DNA of 64,000 bases from Bacillota bacterium. GTDB taxonomy: Bacteria; Bacillota; Clostridia; Lachnospirales; Lachnospiraceae. The stretch covers positions 1 to 64,000 of the forward strand of contig JAFAGA010000026.1 in NCBI GenBank assembly GCA_023423045.1, in the 5' to 3' direction. The first letter of the stretch is position 1, and each line of letters begins with the position of its first letter. Shown here in pieces: positions 9,108 through 17,760 of this stretch. The notes beneath the pieces are model-generated. The model saw only the letters and a program-made list of their open reading frames with translations, made no database searches and had not been told where the DNA came from. A program made the position numbers and the translations under genes.

Positions 9108-10415
9108 CTAGGAAAGAAGCTGCTTGTATGTGCTGAGATATTCTTTTCCGCATAATTCCCTGTCAAAGTGTTTTTTTGCATAACTGACGCAGCGGCCGGA
9201 ATAATACTCCTTCCCATTGCCCTTAACCTGATAGATGCCCCGGAGAATTCCCTTTAAGCTCTTGTCCTCAACCAAATGGCCGCACCCCTCACCCAGCAAT
9301 TCCGGCAAGGCGGTGGAGGAAAAGGCAATAGCAGGAGTTCCGCAGGCCAGAGCCTCCGCTACCGTCTTCCCAAAGGATTCCTCTCTGGAAAGGGAGACAT
9401 AAACATCCGCGGCATTATATAGCTTTGCCAGGGATGAGGTATCCGTGGGCGGCAGAATTCTTACATTGTCAGGGAAATCAATATCTGCATTCATATTTCC
9501 CACCAGAAGGATGATACAATCCCTTTCCTGCATACAGTTTCTTTCTTGTACGGAGTTGCTTTCTTGCAGATCCTTCGTCCGTTTTCTTTCCTCTTCCTTT
9601 TTCAACTGAAGGGCTAATTTCAGGAAGCCTTTCAGCCCTTTGGAATTACTCCATATGGAAGCAACAGAGAGGATTACGAATTTGTTCTCGATCCCCAGCT
9701 CCTTTTGCAGATCTCCCGTCTCCAGGGGCTTAAAGACCTCCAGGTCAATTCCGTTATAAATCCGTTTTATGAGGAAGGAGTTCTTTAGAAAGGAGGCTCC
9801 TGCCTGGTCCGCAATCCACTGCGATACCCCAACGACGGCAAGTCGGTCTAACTTTGTAAAATATTTCTTTTTATCCTTCCACATCTTATTGCATCGATCA
9901 AAGAACCAGGAAGGAGGGGTATTTCTGCTGTTAGGGCATCTGCGGCATCCGTCACGCCACTGACCGCATGCGTTTACCGTATAGTGGGTGCACCTTCCGG
10001 TGAAAAACCAGCAGTCATGAAGCACAATAACCACGGGAAGCTTTCGCCTGGCAAGTGCCTTCAACAGCAGATTTAAATACAGGTAATTACCATGTACATT
10101 CCCCAGATGCACAAGGTCGGGCTTTTGGAGGTCGATATAATGAATCAGTTCTCTTGTCGCCCTGCGGGAAAAATAGCCCTGAAGACCGAATATCCTGGAA
10201 CATAGGGCATGAAGCTTCCTTCCGGCCATGGACCCTATGACGAAATATCCTTCCTTCCCTCCTGATTTTCTGTTTTTCTTCCTGTCTCCCGCCTTCCCGC
10301 AGGCATAAGCGACAAGGCAGGTGTGCCCCTGCTTTGTCAGGTATTCCCGTATCTCCTTCACGGTCCTCCCGGTGCTTAATACGCCGTAAACCTCGTTTAT
10401 GAGAAGTATCTTCAT
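9108..10415 (-). CDS. Glycosyltransferase family 4 (435 aa) with a small in-frame repeat insertion
   Basis: A GT-B glycosyltransferase. The N-terminal Rossmann half begins KILLINEVYG, and the C-terminal half holds SLSREESFGKTVAEALACG (~355-373), the EX7E-type donor-binding motif. A cysteine-rich loop (CTHYTVNACGQWRDGCRRC, ~130-150) is typical of some capsule GT4 enzymes. ATG at 10415 with GGAG seven bases upstream is preferred over the longer start. Residues ~285-305 carry a repeated Gln-Glu-(Arg/Ser)-Asn/Asp-Cys pattern encoded by an 18-bp tandem repeat in what should be an inter-strand loop. Confidence 0.87.
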   Translation of the reverse strand: MKILLINEVYGVLSTGRTVKEIREYLTKQGHTCLVAYACGKAGDRKKNRKSGGKEGYFVIGSMAGRKLHALCSRIFGLQGYFSRRATRELIHYIDLQKPDLVHLGNVHGNYLYLNLLLKALARRKLPVVIVLHDCWFFTGRCTHYTVNACGQWRDGCRRCPNSRNTPPSWFFDRCNKMWKDKKKYFTKLDRLAVVGVSQWIADQAGASFLKNSFLIKRIYNGIDLEVFKPLETGDLQKELGIENKFVILSVASIWSNSKGLKGFLKLALQLKKEEERKRTKDLQESNSVQERNCMQERDCIILLVGNMNADIDFPDNVRILPPTDTSSLAKLYNAADVYVSLSREESFGKTVAEALACGTPAIAFSSTALPELLGEGCGHLVEDKSLKGILRGIYQVKGNGKEYYSGRCVSYAKKHFDRELCGKEYLSTYKQLLS

Positions 10416-10425
10416 CGAAATCTCC

Positions 10426-10458
10426 ATTCTGCTGCTGCCTGTGAATTTGGGCAGCGCA
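10426..10458 (-). repeat. Leader hairpin element, copy B, before the GT4 gene
   Basis: Reading leftward, GCGCTGCCC...GGCAGCAGC forms a stem-loop, followed by AGAATGGAG carrying the ribosome-binding site of the GT4 gene. Nearly the same sequence precedes capF (12679-12714), so this is a duplicated intergenic element in the locus. Confidence 0.6.
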
Positions 10459-10467
10459 CAATACAGC

Positions 10468-11514
10468 TTAACTGTCCCTTGGCAGCTGTAATTCCGTATT
10501 CGAAAGGCTAAGCAATTCCTTTTGAATATAGGGCAGAGTCAGAAGTATTTCCTTCATTTCCTCCACACTGAGCTGCCGAGCGTTGTTTGAGTTAAATTCC
10601 CGGACTCTTTTTCTTCTCTTCTCGCCTTTTGTAAAATAATTGTCGTAATTCAAGTCCCTGTTATCCGGAAGGAGCCGGTAGTAATTCCCCATATCCTCGG
10701 TCAACAGGCTTTCCTCCTTGGTCAGCAGGGTTTCGTACATTTTCTCGCCATGCCGCATCCCGATGATTTTTATGCCCTTGGTGTAGGAAAACAGCTCACA
10801 AAGAGCCTGAGCCAGCGTCCTTACCGTACAGGCAGGAGCCTTCTGAACCAGAATGTCTCCGCTCTGGCCTTCGAGAAAGGCATAGATTACAAGCTCCACC
10901 GCCTCATCCAGGGTCATGATAAACCGGGTCATTCCGGGTTCTGTTATGGTAAGGGGCCCTCCCGACTTGATCTGTTCTACAAACAGCGGGATTACCGAGC
11001 CTCTGGAGCACGCTACATTACCGTAGCGGGTGCCGCAGATTTGTATTCTGCCTTTTTCTGCTGTTCTGGCCTTTGCAACCATCACCTTCTCCATCATCGC
11101 CTTAGAGGCTCCCATGGCATTGATGGGATACGCCGCTTTGTCCGTTGACAGGCAGATGACCTTTTTTACTCCTGCCTCCATAGCCGCGGTGAGGACATTG
11201 TCAGTCCCGATGATATTGGTTCTCACCGCCTCCATGGGAAAGAACTCGCAGGAAGGAACCTGCTTCAGGGCCGCACTGTGAAAGATATAGTCAACACCGT
11301 AGAAGGCTTCCCTTAAGCTTTCAGGATTCCTGACGTCCCCGATATAATATTTTATTTTATCGGAATGATAGAGATGCCTCATATCATCCTGTTTTTTTTC
11401 ATCCCTTGAGAATATCCTGATTTCACCGATATCACTTTGCAGAAAACGGTCTAATACGGCGTTGCCGAAAGAGCCGGTACCGCCGGTAATCAGAAGCACT
11501 TTATTTGTAAACAT
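10468..11514 (-). CDS. capE: UDP-N-acetylglucosamine 4,6-dehydratase/5-epimerase, CapE/FnlA type (348 aa)
   Basis: An extended short-chain dehydrogenase. It has the NAD(P) motif TGGTGSFG (10-17), the ALKQVPSCEFFPMEAVRTN signature (~84-102) and LSTDKAAYPINAMGASK (~125-141), where Met replaces the usual catalytic Tyr, as in the CapE/WbjB/FnlA group. CapE converts UDP-GlcNAc to UDP-2-acetamido-2,6-dideoxy-L-arabino-hexos-4-ulose. Its start overlaps the 3' end of capF by 25 bp, so the two are translationally linked. Together they form the first two steps toward UDP-L-FucNAc or UDP-L-PneNAc. Confidence 0.88.
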   Translation of the reverse strand: MFTNKVLLITGGTGSFGNAVLDRFLQSDIGEIRIFSRDEKKQDDMRHLYHSDKIKYYIGDVRNPESLREAFYGVDYIFHSAALKQVPSCEFFPMEAVRTNIIGTDNVLTAAMEAGVKKVICLSTDKAAYPINAMGASKAMMEKVMVAKARTAEKGRIQICGTRYGNVACSRGSVIPLFVEQIKSGGPLTITEPGMTRFIMTLDEAVELVIYAFLEGQSGDILVQKAPACTVRTLAQALCELFSYTKGIKIIGMRHGEKMYETLLTKEESLLTEDMGNYYRLLPDNRDLNYDNYFTKGEKRRKRVREFNSNNARQLSVEEMKEILLTLPYIQKELLSLSNTELQLPRDS

Positions 11515-12668
11515 GAGTTTCTCCCTTCTTCCATTGTTTCAAGAGGTACGGAGCACGGGTAGGTATCCGCGTGCAGTCTGTCAAATACCTCATTTGCCCA
11601 GATTAAGGTATATAGATCGGTATCACCGATATTAATTAAGTTATGGGTATATCCCGGAGGTATCTCAATAATCCGGGGTTCTTCAGAGGAAAGCAGATAT
11701 TCCATAATTTCGTTGGTGCCGATTTTTCTGAGCTGTATCATTGCTTTGCCTGATATGACAAAAAAGCGTTCACATTTACTGTTATGGTAATGCTCACCCT
11801 TTTTAATGCCGGGCTTTGTCACATTGATTGAAAACTGGCCCAGCCCATCGGTCCGAAATACCTCCGTAAAGCTTCCCCGGTCATCCCTGTGGCTGACTAC
11901 AGGTGTGGTAAGTTCTTCCGAAGGCAGATAGCTTAAGTAGGTGCTGTACAGTTTTCTGGCAAAGGAATTCCGAAGATCTGGAATATATAGTTCTTTCCGG
12001 GCCTTTTGAAAGCCTTTGATCATATCTCCAAGCTCCTGCAGCGTTACCTGATAGCAATATTCCTCCTTCAGCCGGTAATAACCATCCTCGCAAGGAGGGA
12101 CCTCCTCCTTCAGATGTCTTAGAAACTCGTCGATTACATCATCAATATAGTAAAAATTCATAACGGTGCCCGGGTTATGAATCTCAATTTCCCTGTTCCT
12201 GGATATATTACAGCAAAAGGTTGCAACAACGGAATAGGCATAGGGTTTGGCCCATTTGCCGAAGGTATTCGTAAGGCGGTATATGATTCTCCTGCTGCCA
12301 TTTCGTTCTTCGTGTTCTTGTAAGGCCTCTTCCGCCATGCGTTTGCTTCTGGCATAAGCACTATCCTGTGTCACCTGTACGGTGGAGGTATAAAGAATCG
12401 GGCATTTGTTGCCGCTTTCCCGCAGGAATTCCAGCATGGTCCGGAACAAATCATAATTAACCTCCAGGAACTGTGCCTCATCCACCGGCCGGTGTACTGC
12501 GGCAAAATGGTATACAAAGTCACATTCTCCGGTATATTTTTTTAAGTCTTCCAGTGTATTTGATTTATCATAGGAAAGAATGGTATGCTCTTCTTTGTAT
12601 TGGGCCTTAAGGTTGGAGATAAGATTCTTACCCAGGAATCCCTCGGCTCCGGTTACCAGTATTTTCAC
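11490..12668 (-). CDS. capF: CapF/FnlB-type bifunctional epimerase-reductase (392 aa)
   Basis: An N-terminal short-chain dehydrogenase (TGAEGFLGKN at 6-15; YARSK catalytic pair near 105-109) is fused to a C-terminal cupin (from ~255). The cupin shows metal-ligand motifs GEHYHNSKCERF (~287-298) and PGYTHNL (~350). This SDR-cupin fusion is diagnostic of CapF: the cupin performs C3 epimerisation and the SDR reduces C4, giving UDP-2-acetamido-2,6-dideoxy-L-talose (UDP-L-PneNAc). ATG follows GGGGGA. The third enzyme of the FucNAc pathway (CapG 2-epimerase) is not found in this window. Confidence 0.9.
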   Translation of the reverse strand: MKILVTGAEGFLGKNLISNLKAQYKEEHTILSYDKSNTLEDLKKYTGECDFVYHFAAVHRPVDEAQFLEVNYDLFRTMLEFLRESGNKCPILYTSTVQVTQDSAYARSKRMAEEALQEHEERNGSRRIIYRLTNTFGKWAKPYAYSVVATFCCNISRNREIEIHNPGTVMNFYYIDDVIDEFLRHLKEEVPPCEDGYYRLKEEYCYQVTLQELGDMIKGFQKARKELYIPDLRNSFARKLYSTYLSYLPSEELTTPVVSHRDDRGSFTEVFRTDGLGQFSINVTKPGIKKGEHYHNSKCERFFVISGKAMIQLRKIGTNEIMEYLLSSEEPRIIEIPPGYTHNLINIGDTDLYTLIWANEVFDRLHADTYPCSVPLETMEEGRNSCLQIKCF

Positions 12669-12678
12669 ATTAATCCCC

Positions 12679-12714
12679 CATTCTGCCGCTGCCTTATGAA
12701 TTCGGGCAGCGGCA
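12679..12714 (-). repeat. Leader hairpin element, copy A, before capF
   Basis: A perfect 10-bp stem (TGCCGCTGCC and GGCAGCGGCA) encloses an 11-base loop just upstream of the capF ribosome-binding site. Loop and stem resemble the element at 10426-10458 before the GT4 gene. A weaker partial match (the loop core GAATTCGGGCA) lies at 18480-18492 upstream of the WbqC gene. Confidence 0.6.
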
Positions 12715-12772
12715 TAAAATATAATAATAAAGAGTCCGCAAGCAGACTCTCGCGCCGATATAATACCAAATA

Positions 12773-14131
12773 TTAAACCTGATTTGTCTCATCGACATTC
12801 TCTCGTATGGAAAAAAGCTCCTGATACAAGGTGTGCCGGACCACTTCCTTTTTGTGTGCTTTTATGCCTAACCTCCAGGCGTTTCTTCTGTATACTTCTA
12901 TTTTATTGGGATGACTTACAATATGTGACAGTACAGGATAAATTTCTTCTTTTCTTTCGATACAGACAGCCCCCCGATTCTTTTTCAAATAGCGGATGCC
13001 TTCATTGTCCAAAGGCCCCACTGCAATTACTGCACAGGTGGAAGCCAGGCAGTCAACGATTTTTGTGGAGAAGGAATATCGTGTCAGTCTCCTGTTTCTT
13101 AAGTCGAAGCTCTCTGCAAGAAGAGCAATATCCGCTTCCTCGTAAATACTCCTTAGCCGTTCGGCAGAGACAGCCTCCCTCAGAAATACCGACCTTTCGT
13201 TACGGAAGGCATCCCGGGCTCTTTTTCCCGGTTTGTCTCTTGTATATATCTCCAGGGTTATCCTGATCTCCTCCCGGTTAAGCTTTGCCAGTGCCCGGGC
13301 AATGCAGCGCAGTGTCCGGTCCCGGTTACAGTAAAGCCGTCCTGCATAGACCATTCGAATTGGCTTTGATATTCTTTTCGCTTTCAAAGCCATTGCAAAA
13401 TTACCTCCTTTGTACAGGACACCGCTGTTTACCCCAAGAATGTCATTGAACTCCTTTGCCTGTCTTTCCGACAGAGTGTAATATTTTCTATAGAAAGCTG
13501 CATTCTGCCTTATATCCTTCCGAAGCAGAAATCTTCTTGTCCAATAAAAGGGGGAGAAATTTATCTGCCTCAGGGAAAATTCATCATCGCCGGTGAATGC
13601 GACGACGGGGGCTCCGGTAACGGAATGAAGAAAGCGTTCCATGTACAGCATCCTTCTGGAGGAGAACCGAAGACTGAAGATGATATCCGGTTTAAAAGCC
13701 TTCAGGAAATCCATAAGCCGGGTTTCCTCCCATCTGGTATTCAGCCAGACAGCGTCACGGAGCAGTCGGAGGGCTCCTCCTGCTGCCAGCCGGATTCCCT
13801 GCCTCACCAGCGGTATAATTAATTTATACAAAACTTCTGCTTTATGGGGGAATTGTGCCGGAGGTGCGGCAATGCGGGGAGGATGACCTTTTGCCACATC
13901 ACTATCTTTACTGATAAACCACCGCCCTCCGCTCTTTGCTCCGATCAGATTTCCCCATGCCATCCGGTCAGTGATTTGGAAATATTCTTTGCAGCAGGGG
14001 TTATCCGGCGTGCCGGAGGCCAGATAGAGGTTGGCTATCTGACCGTCAAAGCCTTCAAACCAGTTAGTCATCACATTGTTTGGGTATAATTTGTCGTTCC
14101 ATACTTCCTCTGAAAGGATCAAAAGCCTCAT
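12773..14131 (-). CDS. Glycosyltransferase, GT4-like (452 aa)
   Basis: The N-terminus RLLILSEEVW, the central VYAGRLYCNRDRTL (~270-283; start of the C-terminal Rossmann half) and the later ALLAESFDLRNRRLTRYSFSTK region (~360-380) indicate a GT-B fold glycosyltransferase. It lacks an obvious classical EX7E motif, so the family assignment is tentative. Its ATG overlaps the stop of the upstream GT2 gene by four bases (ATGA), and the site GGAGGGAGGAGG is very strong. The sugar specificity is unknown. Confidence 0.7.
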   Translation of the reverse strand: MRLLILSEEVWNDKLYPNNVMTNWFEGFDGQIANLYLASGTPDNPCCKEYFQITDRMAWGNLIGAKSGGRWFISKDSDVAKGHPPRIAAPPAQFPHKAEVLYKLIIPLVRQGIRLAAGGALRLLRDAVWLNTRWEETRLMDFLKAFKPDIIFSLRFSSRRMLYMERFLHSVTGAPVVAFTGDDEFSLRQINFSPFYWTRRFLLRKDIRQNAAFYRKYYTLSERQAKEFNDILGVNSGVLYKGGNFAMALKAKRISKPIRMVYAGRLYCNRDRTLRCIARALAKLNREEIRITLEIYTRDKPGKRARDAFRNERSVFLREAVSAERLRSIYEEADIALLAESFDLRNRRLTRYSFSTKIVDCLASTCAVIAVGPLDNEGIRYLKKNRGAVCIERKEEIYPVLSHIVSHPNKIEVYRRNAWRLGIKAHKKEVVRHTLYQELFSIRENVDETNQV

Positions 14132-15132
14132 GGCATCCTCCTCCCTGCGCTCAGGGCCTCATAGAGCCTCTTTATCCGGAAGCCCGCCTTGTTGGCTATA
14201 ACGGCATACAGACCCGGGTAATAGTAAAAACCGGTGAACATAAGCTTATATTTAAGAGGGGTCACCTGATTGTAAAGCATCTCATAATAGGCCTCCTCAT
14301 ACAGGCCTAACAGCTCCGGCATATCATTGATATTCTTCGGATCTTTTTTGCAGCTAAAGTAAAAGAGCATCAGATTAAGACACAGATATTCATAGGAATA
14401 TTCATGCAGCTCCCGGTCCTTATCTGCAAAGAAAAGAATGCGGTCCTGTAAGACATGGTAAAAATCCGTAGGCTTATAATGGTTTTCCTTTCTCGTTGTG
14501 CTGGCCGGATTCTGATAATAATAATAGAGGGGATTTTTTGTCACAGCCACCCTGATTGAGCGGTATAAAAGCTTATAGATTAAAGCTTCATCCTCATAAT
14601 TGAAATGATCGCTGACCGGGAACAGAAGTCCGTCAAAAAGCCACCTTTTGTACAACTTTCCGACCACGCCGGACTTCATCCTCCGGCTTAAAATCGCTTC
14701 CTTTCCGGAATAAACAAAAGTGCTTCCTCTCATAGGGATTCCTTTGAAATCCGAACCGCTTCCGCTGTACAGACCGCAGACCGCCATCTGTGCCCGGTGC
14801 TTTGCGCACAGATACAGAAGATATTTAATAAAATGCCGATGAATAAAATCATCGCTGTCCAAAAAAGCAATATATTCACCTGCCGCATTTTGAAGTCCCG
14901 TATTTCTTGCGCCGGAAATCCCGCTGTTGTTCTGATGAACTGTCTTAATCCTTTTATCCATCCTGGCAAGATTGTCACAGATAGCCGGACTCTTATCTGT
15001 GGAACCGTCATCGACCAGAATTATTTCGATATTCTTATAGGACTGTCTCATAACACTCTCGACACAGCGCCATAGGTACTTTTCCGCCTGGTAGACGGGT
15101 ATGATTACACTAACAAGGCTGTTTTTTTCCAT
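14128..15132 (-). CDS. Glycosyltransferase family 2 (334 aa)
   Basis: A clear GT-A domain: VSVIIPVYQAEKYL (~7-20), ILVDDGSTDKS (~37-47) and IAFLDSDDFIH (~90-100, the DxD-type metal-binding motif). The C-terminal half is the usual variable acceptor-binding part. The frame can be read from GTG at 15141, but ATG at 15132 has GGGGGAG at the right distance. It overlaps the next gene by ATGA. Confidence 0.9.
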   Translation of the reverse strand: MEKNSLVSVIIPVYQAEKYLWRCVESVMRQSYKNIEIILVDDGSTDKSPAICDNLARMDKRIKTVHQNNSGISGARNTGLQNAAGEYIAFLDSDDFIHRHFIKYLLYLCAKHRAQMAVCGLYSGSGSDFKGIPMRGSTFVYSGKEAILSRRMKSGVVGKLYKRWLFDGLLFPVSDHFNYEDEALIYKLLYRSIRVAVTKNPLYYYYQNPASTTRKENHYKPTDFYHVLQDRILFFADKDRELHEYSYEYLCLNLMLFYFSCKKDPKNINDMPELLGLYEEAYYEMLYNQVTPLKYKLMFTGFYYYPGLYAVIANKAGFRIKRLYEALSAGRRMP

Positions 15133-15197
15133 TTCATACACTCCCCCATTCCATTTTCTTGTTACGCCCTAACCATAGAGGCCAGGGCATGGGATGT

Positions 15198-16640
15198 TTA
15201 TTCCTTCACAATCAGCTGATATTTTCCGCTGGGCGCACGATCAATGCAGTCGGTGAAATACAGCTCGAATACGGTTTCTGCACCCAGAAATCTCTTTATG
15301 GCATTGCTGATTAATTTTCTGCTGATCTCCTCCCTGGAAGTCTTTGACAGGATACATAGGATATCCAGGGAACCGTCCTTCTTTTGTCGGAATTGTATCT
15401 GTCTTACCATATCTGACAACTGGCTGATGAGCACAGATAGCTGAACCTGACTGAGGCGGCCCTTTCCGGTCTCCAGAAATTCGGCCTCCCTTCCTGCGAT
15501 TCCTTTAATTATAGGATGAACGCTTTGACAGGCGCAGGCGGCGGTCCTCCCTATCGATGTAATCTTCTCCGATGTAGTCTCCTCTGGTGCAGCCTTCTCT
15601 TGCATGATTTTCTCCGGCATCATATTATCCTCCGGCAAAATCATATCTCCGATATCATAACGAATCAGAGGGGTGCCAAAGGTATCAAAACCCGTAACAA
15701 GAAGCTTTATACCTTCTTTTGTGAGGATATGCTCAAAGACCCCCGTATCTATGGCCTCATGATAGAATCCGTGTCTGCATTGGATTATAAAGGGGGCTCC
15801 CTCATTGGAAGCATATTGATCGGACAAAGGGCAGCCGAAGACCCCCTCAATAACCTTCCGGTGATGGGGAAGCACGGTTTCAGAGGTGGTAAAGACTGCC
15901 ATGGGTGTAAAGGCAGGCAGGATATGGTTCTCCTCCATATATTTGGCAATGGTGTAGATTGCTGAGACAAAGCCGTCAATGGCCTGGGGCTTAAACCGGT
16001 TTAGGTCCCGGACATAGTAGGGGAGATTTTCCTGTGTCAGATGGTAGGTGGAATATAGACGCTGTCTTAAGGGGTAATTGCTTCTCCAGAATACAGGCCT
16101 TTTGGGACAATCCTCCATAATCTTCTTGCCGAAGAACCTGGCGGATTTCATTTTGTTGTTGTAAAATCCAAAGCTCAGCTTATAAGCATCCAGATATGCC
16201 ATTCTCTGTTGAACATCCACAGGCCTCTTCCTTACGGCGAGAGGGATACCTCCCGTTCCTCCGGTGTAAAAGCAAAAGCTCCTCCTTCTGGAAACGGTGT
16301 AGATGCTGTTTAGATTTTCCCGCAGTATATCCTTGCTGAGTACCGGAAGCTTTTCGATATCCTTTACAGACTTAATCTCTTCCAGGGGCACATCCCGGTA
16401 GAATTCGCGGTAAAAGGGACTTTTCGCAACCGCATACCGAAGCAGCCGCAGGAATCTTTTATTTTGAATTCTCTGCTCTCTCCGGATATCGTCATGTCTG
16501 CTGCTGGAAAACAGCCTGAGATATTTTTTATAAGCACCGGTGTAACGCCTGATATAAAGCGCTAACCCATATAAACTGATTGCAATATTCTGGCAAAAAA
16601 CAGGCAGCCGGTAATAGATCCCCAGGAAAAACCGCTTCAT
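15198..16640 (-). CDS. PaaK/CapK-like adenylate-forming enzyme (480 aa)
   Basis: Related to phenylacetate-CoA ligases and the CapK group found in capsule loci. The phosphate-binding loop YTGGTGGIP (~125-133) replaces the TSGTTG of acyl-CoA ligases, and FDTFGTPLIRYDIGD (~317-331) matches the adenylation-domain core. It could activate a carboxylic acid for transfer to a sugar amine. Residues ~338-370 form a low-complexity Met/Pro/Glu/Lys/Thr-rich insertion with internal repeats just after the core motif. ATG follows GAGGAGGG. It lies between a GT2 and a GT4 gene. Confidence 0.8.
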   Translation of the reverse strand: MKRFFLGIYYRLPVFCQNIAISLYGLALYIRRYTGAYKKYLRLFSSSRHDDIRREQRIQNKRFLRLLRYAVAKSPFYREFYRDVPLEEIKSVKDIEKLPVLSKDILRENLNSIYTVSRRRSFCFYTGGTGGIPLAVRKRPVDVQQRMAYLDAYKLSFGFYNNKMKSARFFGKKIMEDCPKRPVFWRSNYPLRQRLYSTYHLTQENLPYYVRDLNRFKPQAIDGFVSAIYTIAKYMEENHILPAFTPMAVFTTSETVLPHHRKVIEGVFGCPLSDQYASNEGAPFIIQCRHGFYHEAIDTGVFEHILTKEGIKLLVTGFDTFGTPLIRYDIGDMILPEDNMMPEKIMQEKAAPEETTSEKITSIGRTAACACQSVHPIIKGIAGREAEFLETGKGRLSQVQLSVLISQLSDMVRQIQFRQKKDGSLDILCILSKTSREEISRKLISNAIKRFLGAETVFELYFTDCIDRAPSGKYQLIVKE

Positions 16641-16653
16641 CGTGATCCCTCCT

Positions 16654-17760
16654 CTATAGCCCCATGGTAAGCAGCAGGATATTATTTATTTTACTTACCT
16701 CAAATTTCTCCTGGCATAACAGGTAAGAGTTGTTGCCCATGGCTTCTCGGAGATCCTTATTCCGGATAAGGATATCCAGCTTGCGGGCCAATGCCCTTCC
16801 ATTCCCCGGAGGGACCAGGAAGCCGTTATATCCCTCGATTACCGTATCCCTGCACCCCGGAGCCCTTGTAGTTACGATCGCCCTTCCGGCGGCCATTGCC
16901 TCTACGATGCTGCGCCCATTTCCTTCATGGTAGGAAGGTAATACAAAGATCGAGCATTGCTCAAGAAGGGGTCTTACATCCTCAGCGTAACCGCAATAAG
17001 TAACGGCTCCCTCCTTCAGTAAAGCAGCCAGCTCTTCCTCCCTGATTGCCTCTTTATGTTCATCCAATCCGCCCACAAGAAGAAAAGAAGCCCCCGGATG
17101 CTTTTTCTTCAGCAGAGAAGCCGCCTCAAAATATTCCCGGACACCCTTGCCGCTCACCAGCCTTGCCGTCATACAGATACAGGGTTCGCCTGGCAGGGGT
17201 GATCTGGTGAAGTAATCCATGTTCACGCCCGAGCCGTTAACCAAAACAGCCTTATCTTCCTTGATCAGCCGGAGCCTTCGCATCCGGCTAAAATCATCCT
17301 TGTTCATAAAAAAACAGGCTTTGCTGAAATGAAATACAAATTTATAAAAGCAGCAAAGCAAGAGCCGGAGCAGGAGATCCGTCCTTCCCCTGGAATAAAA
17401 GGGAGTCTCAAGGCCGGTAATAAAGGGGTATATTTTTTTAATTCCCAAAATAATTGCAGCGCTTCCTCCGAATACAATGGGCTTAGGCATATAGAAGAAG
17501 CAAAGATCCGGCTTAATGATTCTCAGCAGCTTCAAATAGCAAAAAAACACGGCTAAATTCTCCAGGATTTTCGTTCCTGTTCTGCTTCCGCCCACCGTCT
17601 CATAGGAGGCTCCCAGCGCTGCCAGGGGCCCCTCCATTATTTCCTTCGGCTCTATGGAAATACAGGTTACACTGTGTCCCCTTCTTGTCATTTCCTGAAT
17701 CATATCTCTTCGGAAATTGAGAAGAGAGGGACCGTAGCTTGCCGCTATGACGATCTTCAT
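16654..17760 (-). CDS. Glycosyltransferase family 4 (368 aa)
   Basis: A GT-B enzyme of the type that often adds the second sugar after the priming transferase. It has KIVIAASYGPSLLNFR at the start, TARLVSGKGVREYFEA (~195-210; donor-domain start) and LPSYHEGNGRSIVEAMAAG (~275-293; EX7E motif). Its ATG overlaps the stop of the WbqC gene by four bases. GT4 enzymes in this position commonly transfer HexNAc or deoxy-sugars; the donor here is not determinable. Confidence 0.9.
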   Translation of the reverse strand: MKIVIAASYGPSLLNFRRDMIQEMTRRGHSVTCISIEPKEIMEGPLAALGASYETVGGSRTGTKILENLAVFFCYLKLLRIIKPDLCFFYMPKPIVFGGSAAIILGIKKIYPFITGLETPFYSRGRTDLLLRLLLCCFYKFVFHFSKACFFMNKDDFSRMRRLRLIKEDKAVLVNGSGVNMDYFTRSPLPGEPCICMTARLVSGKGVREYFEAASLLKKKHPGASFLLVGGLDEHKEAIREEELAALLKEGAVTYCGYAEDVRPLLEQCSIFVLPSYHEGNGRSIVEAMAAGRAIVTTRAPGCRDTVIEGYNGFLVPPGNGRALARKLDILIRNKDLREAMGNNSYLLCQEKFEVSKINNILLLTMGL

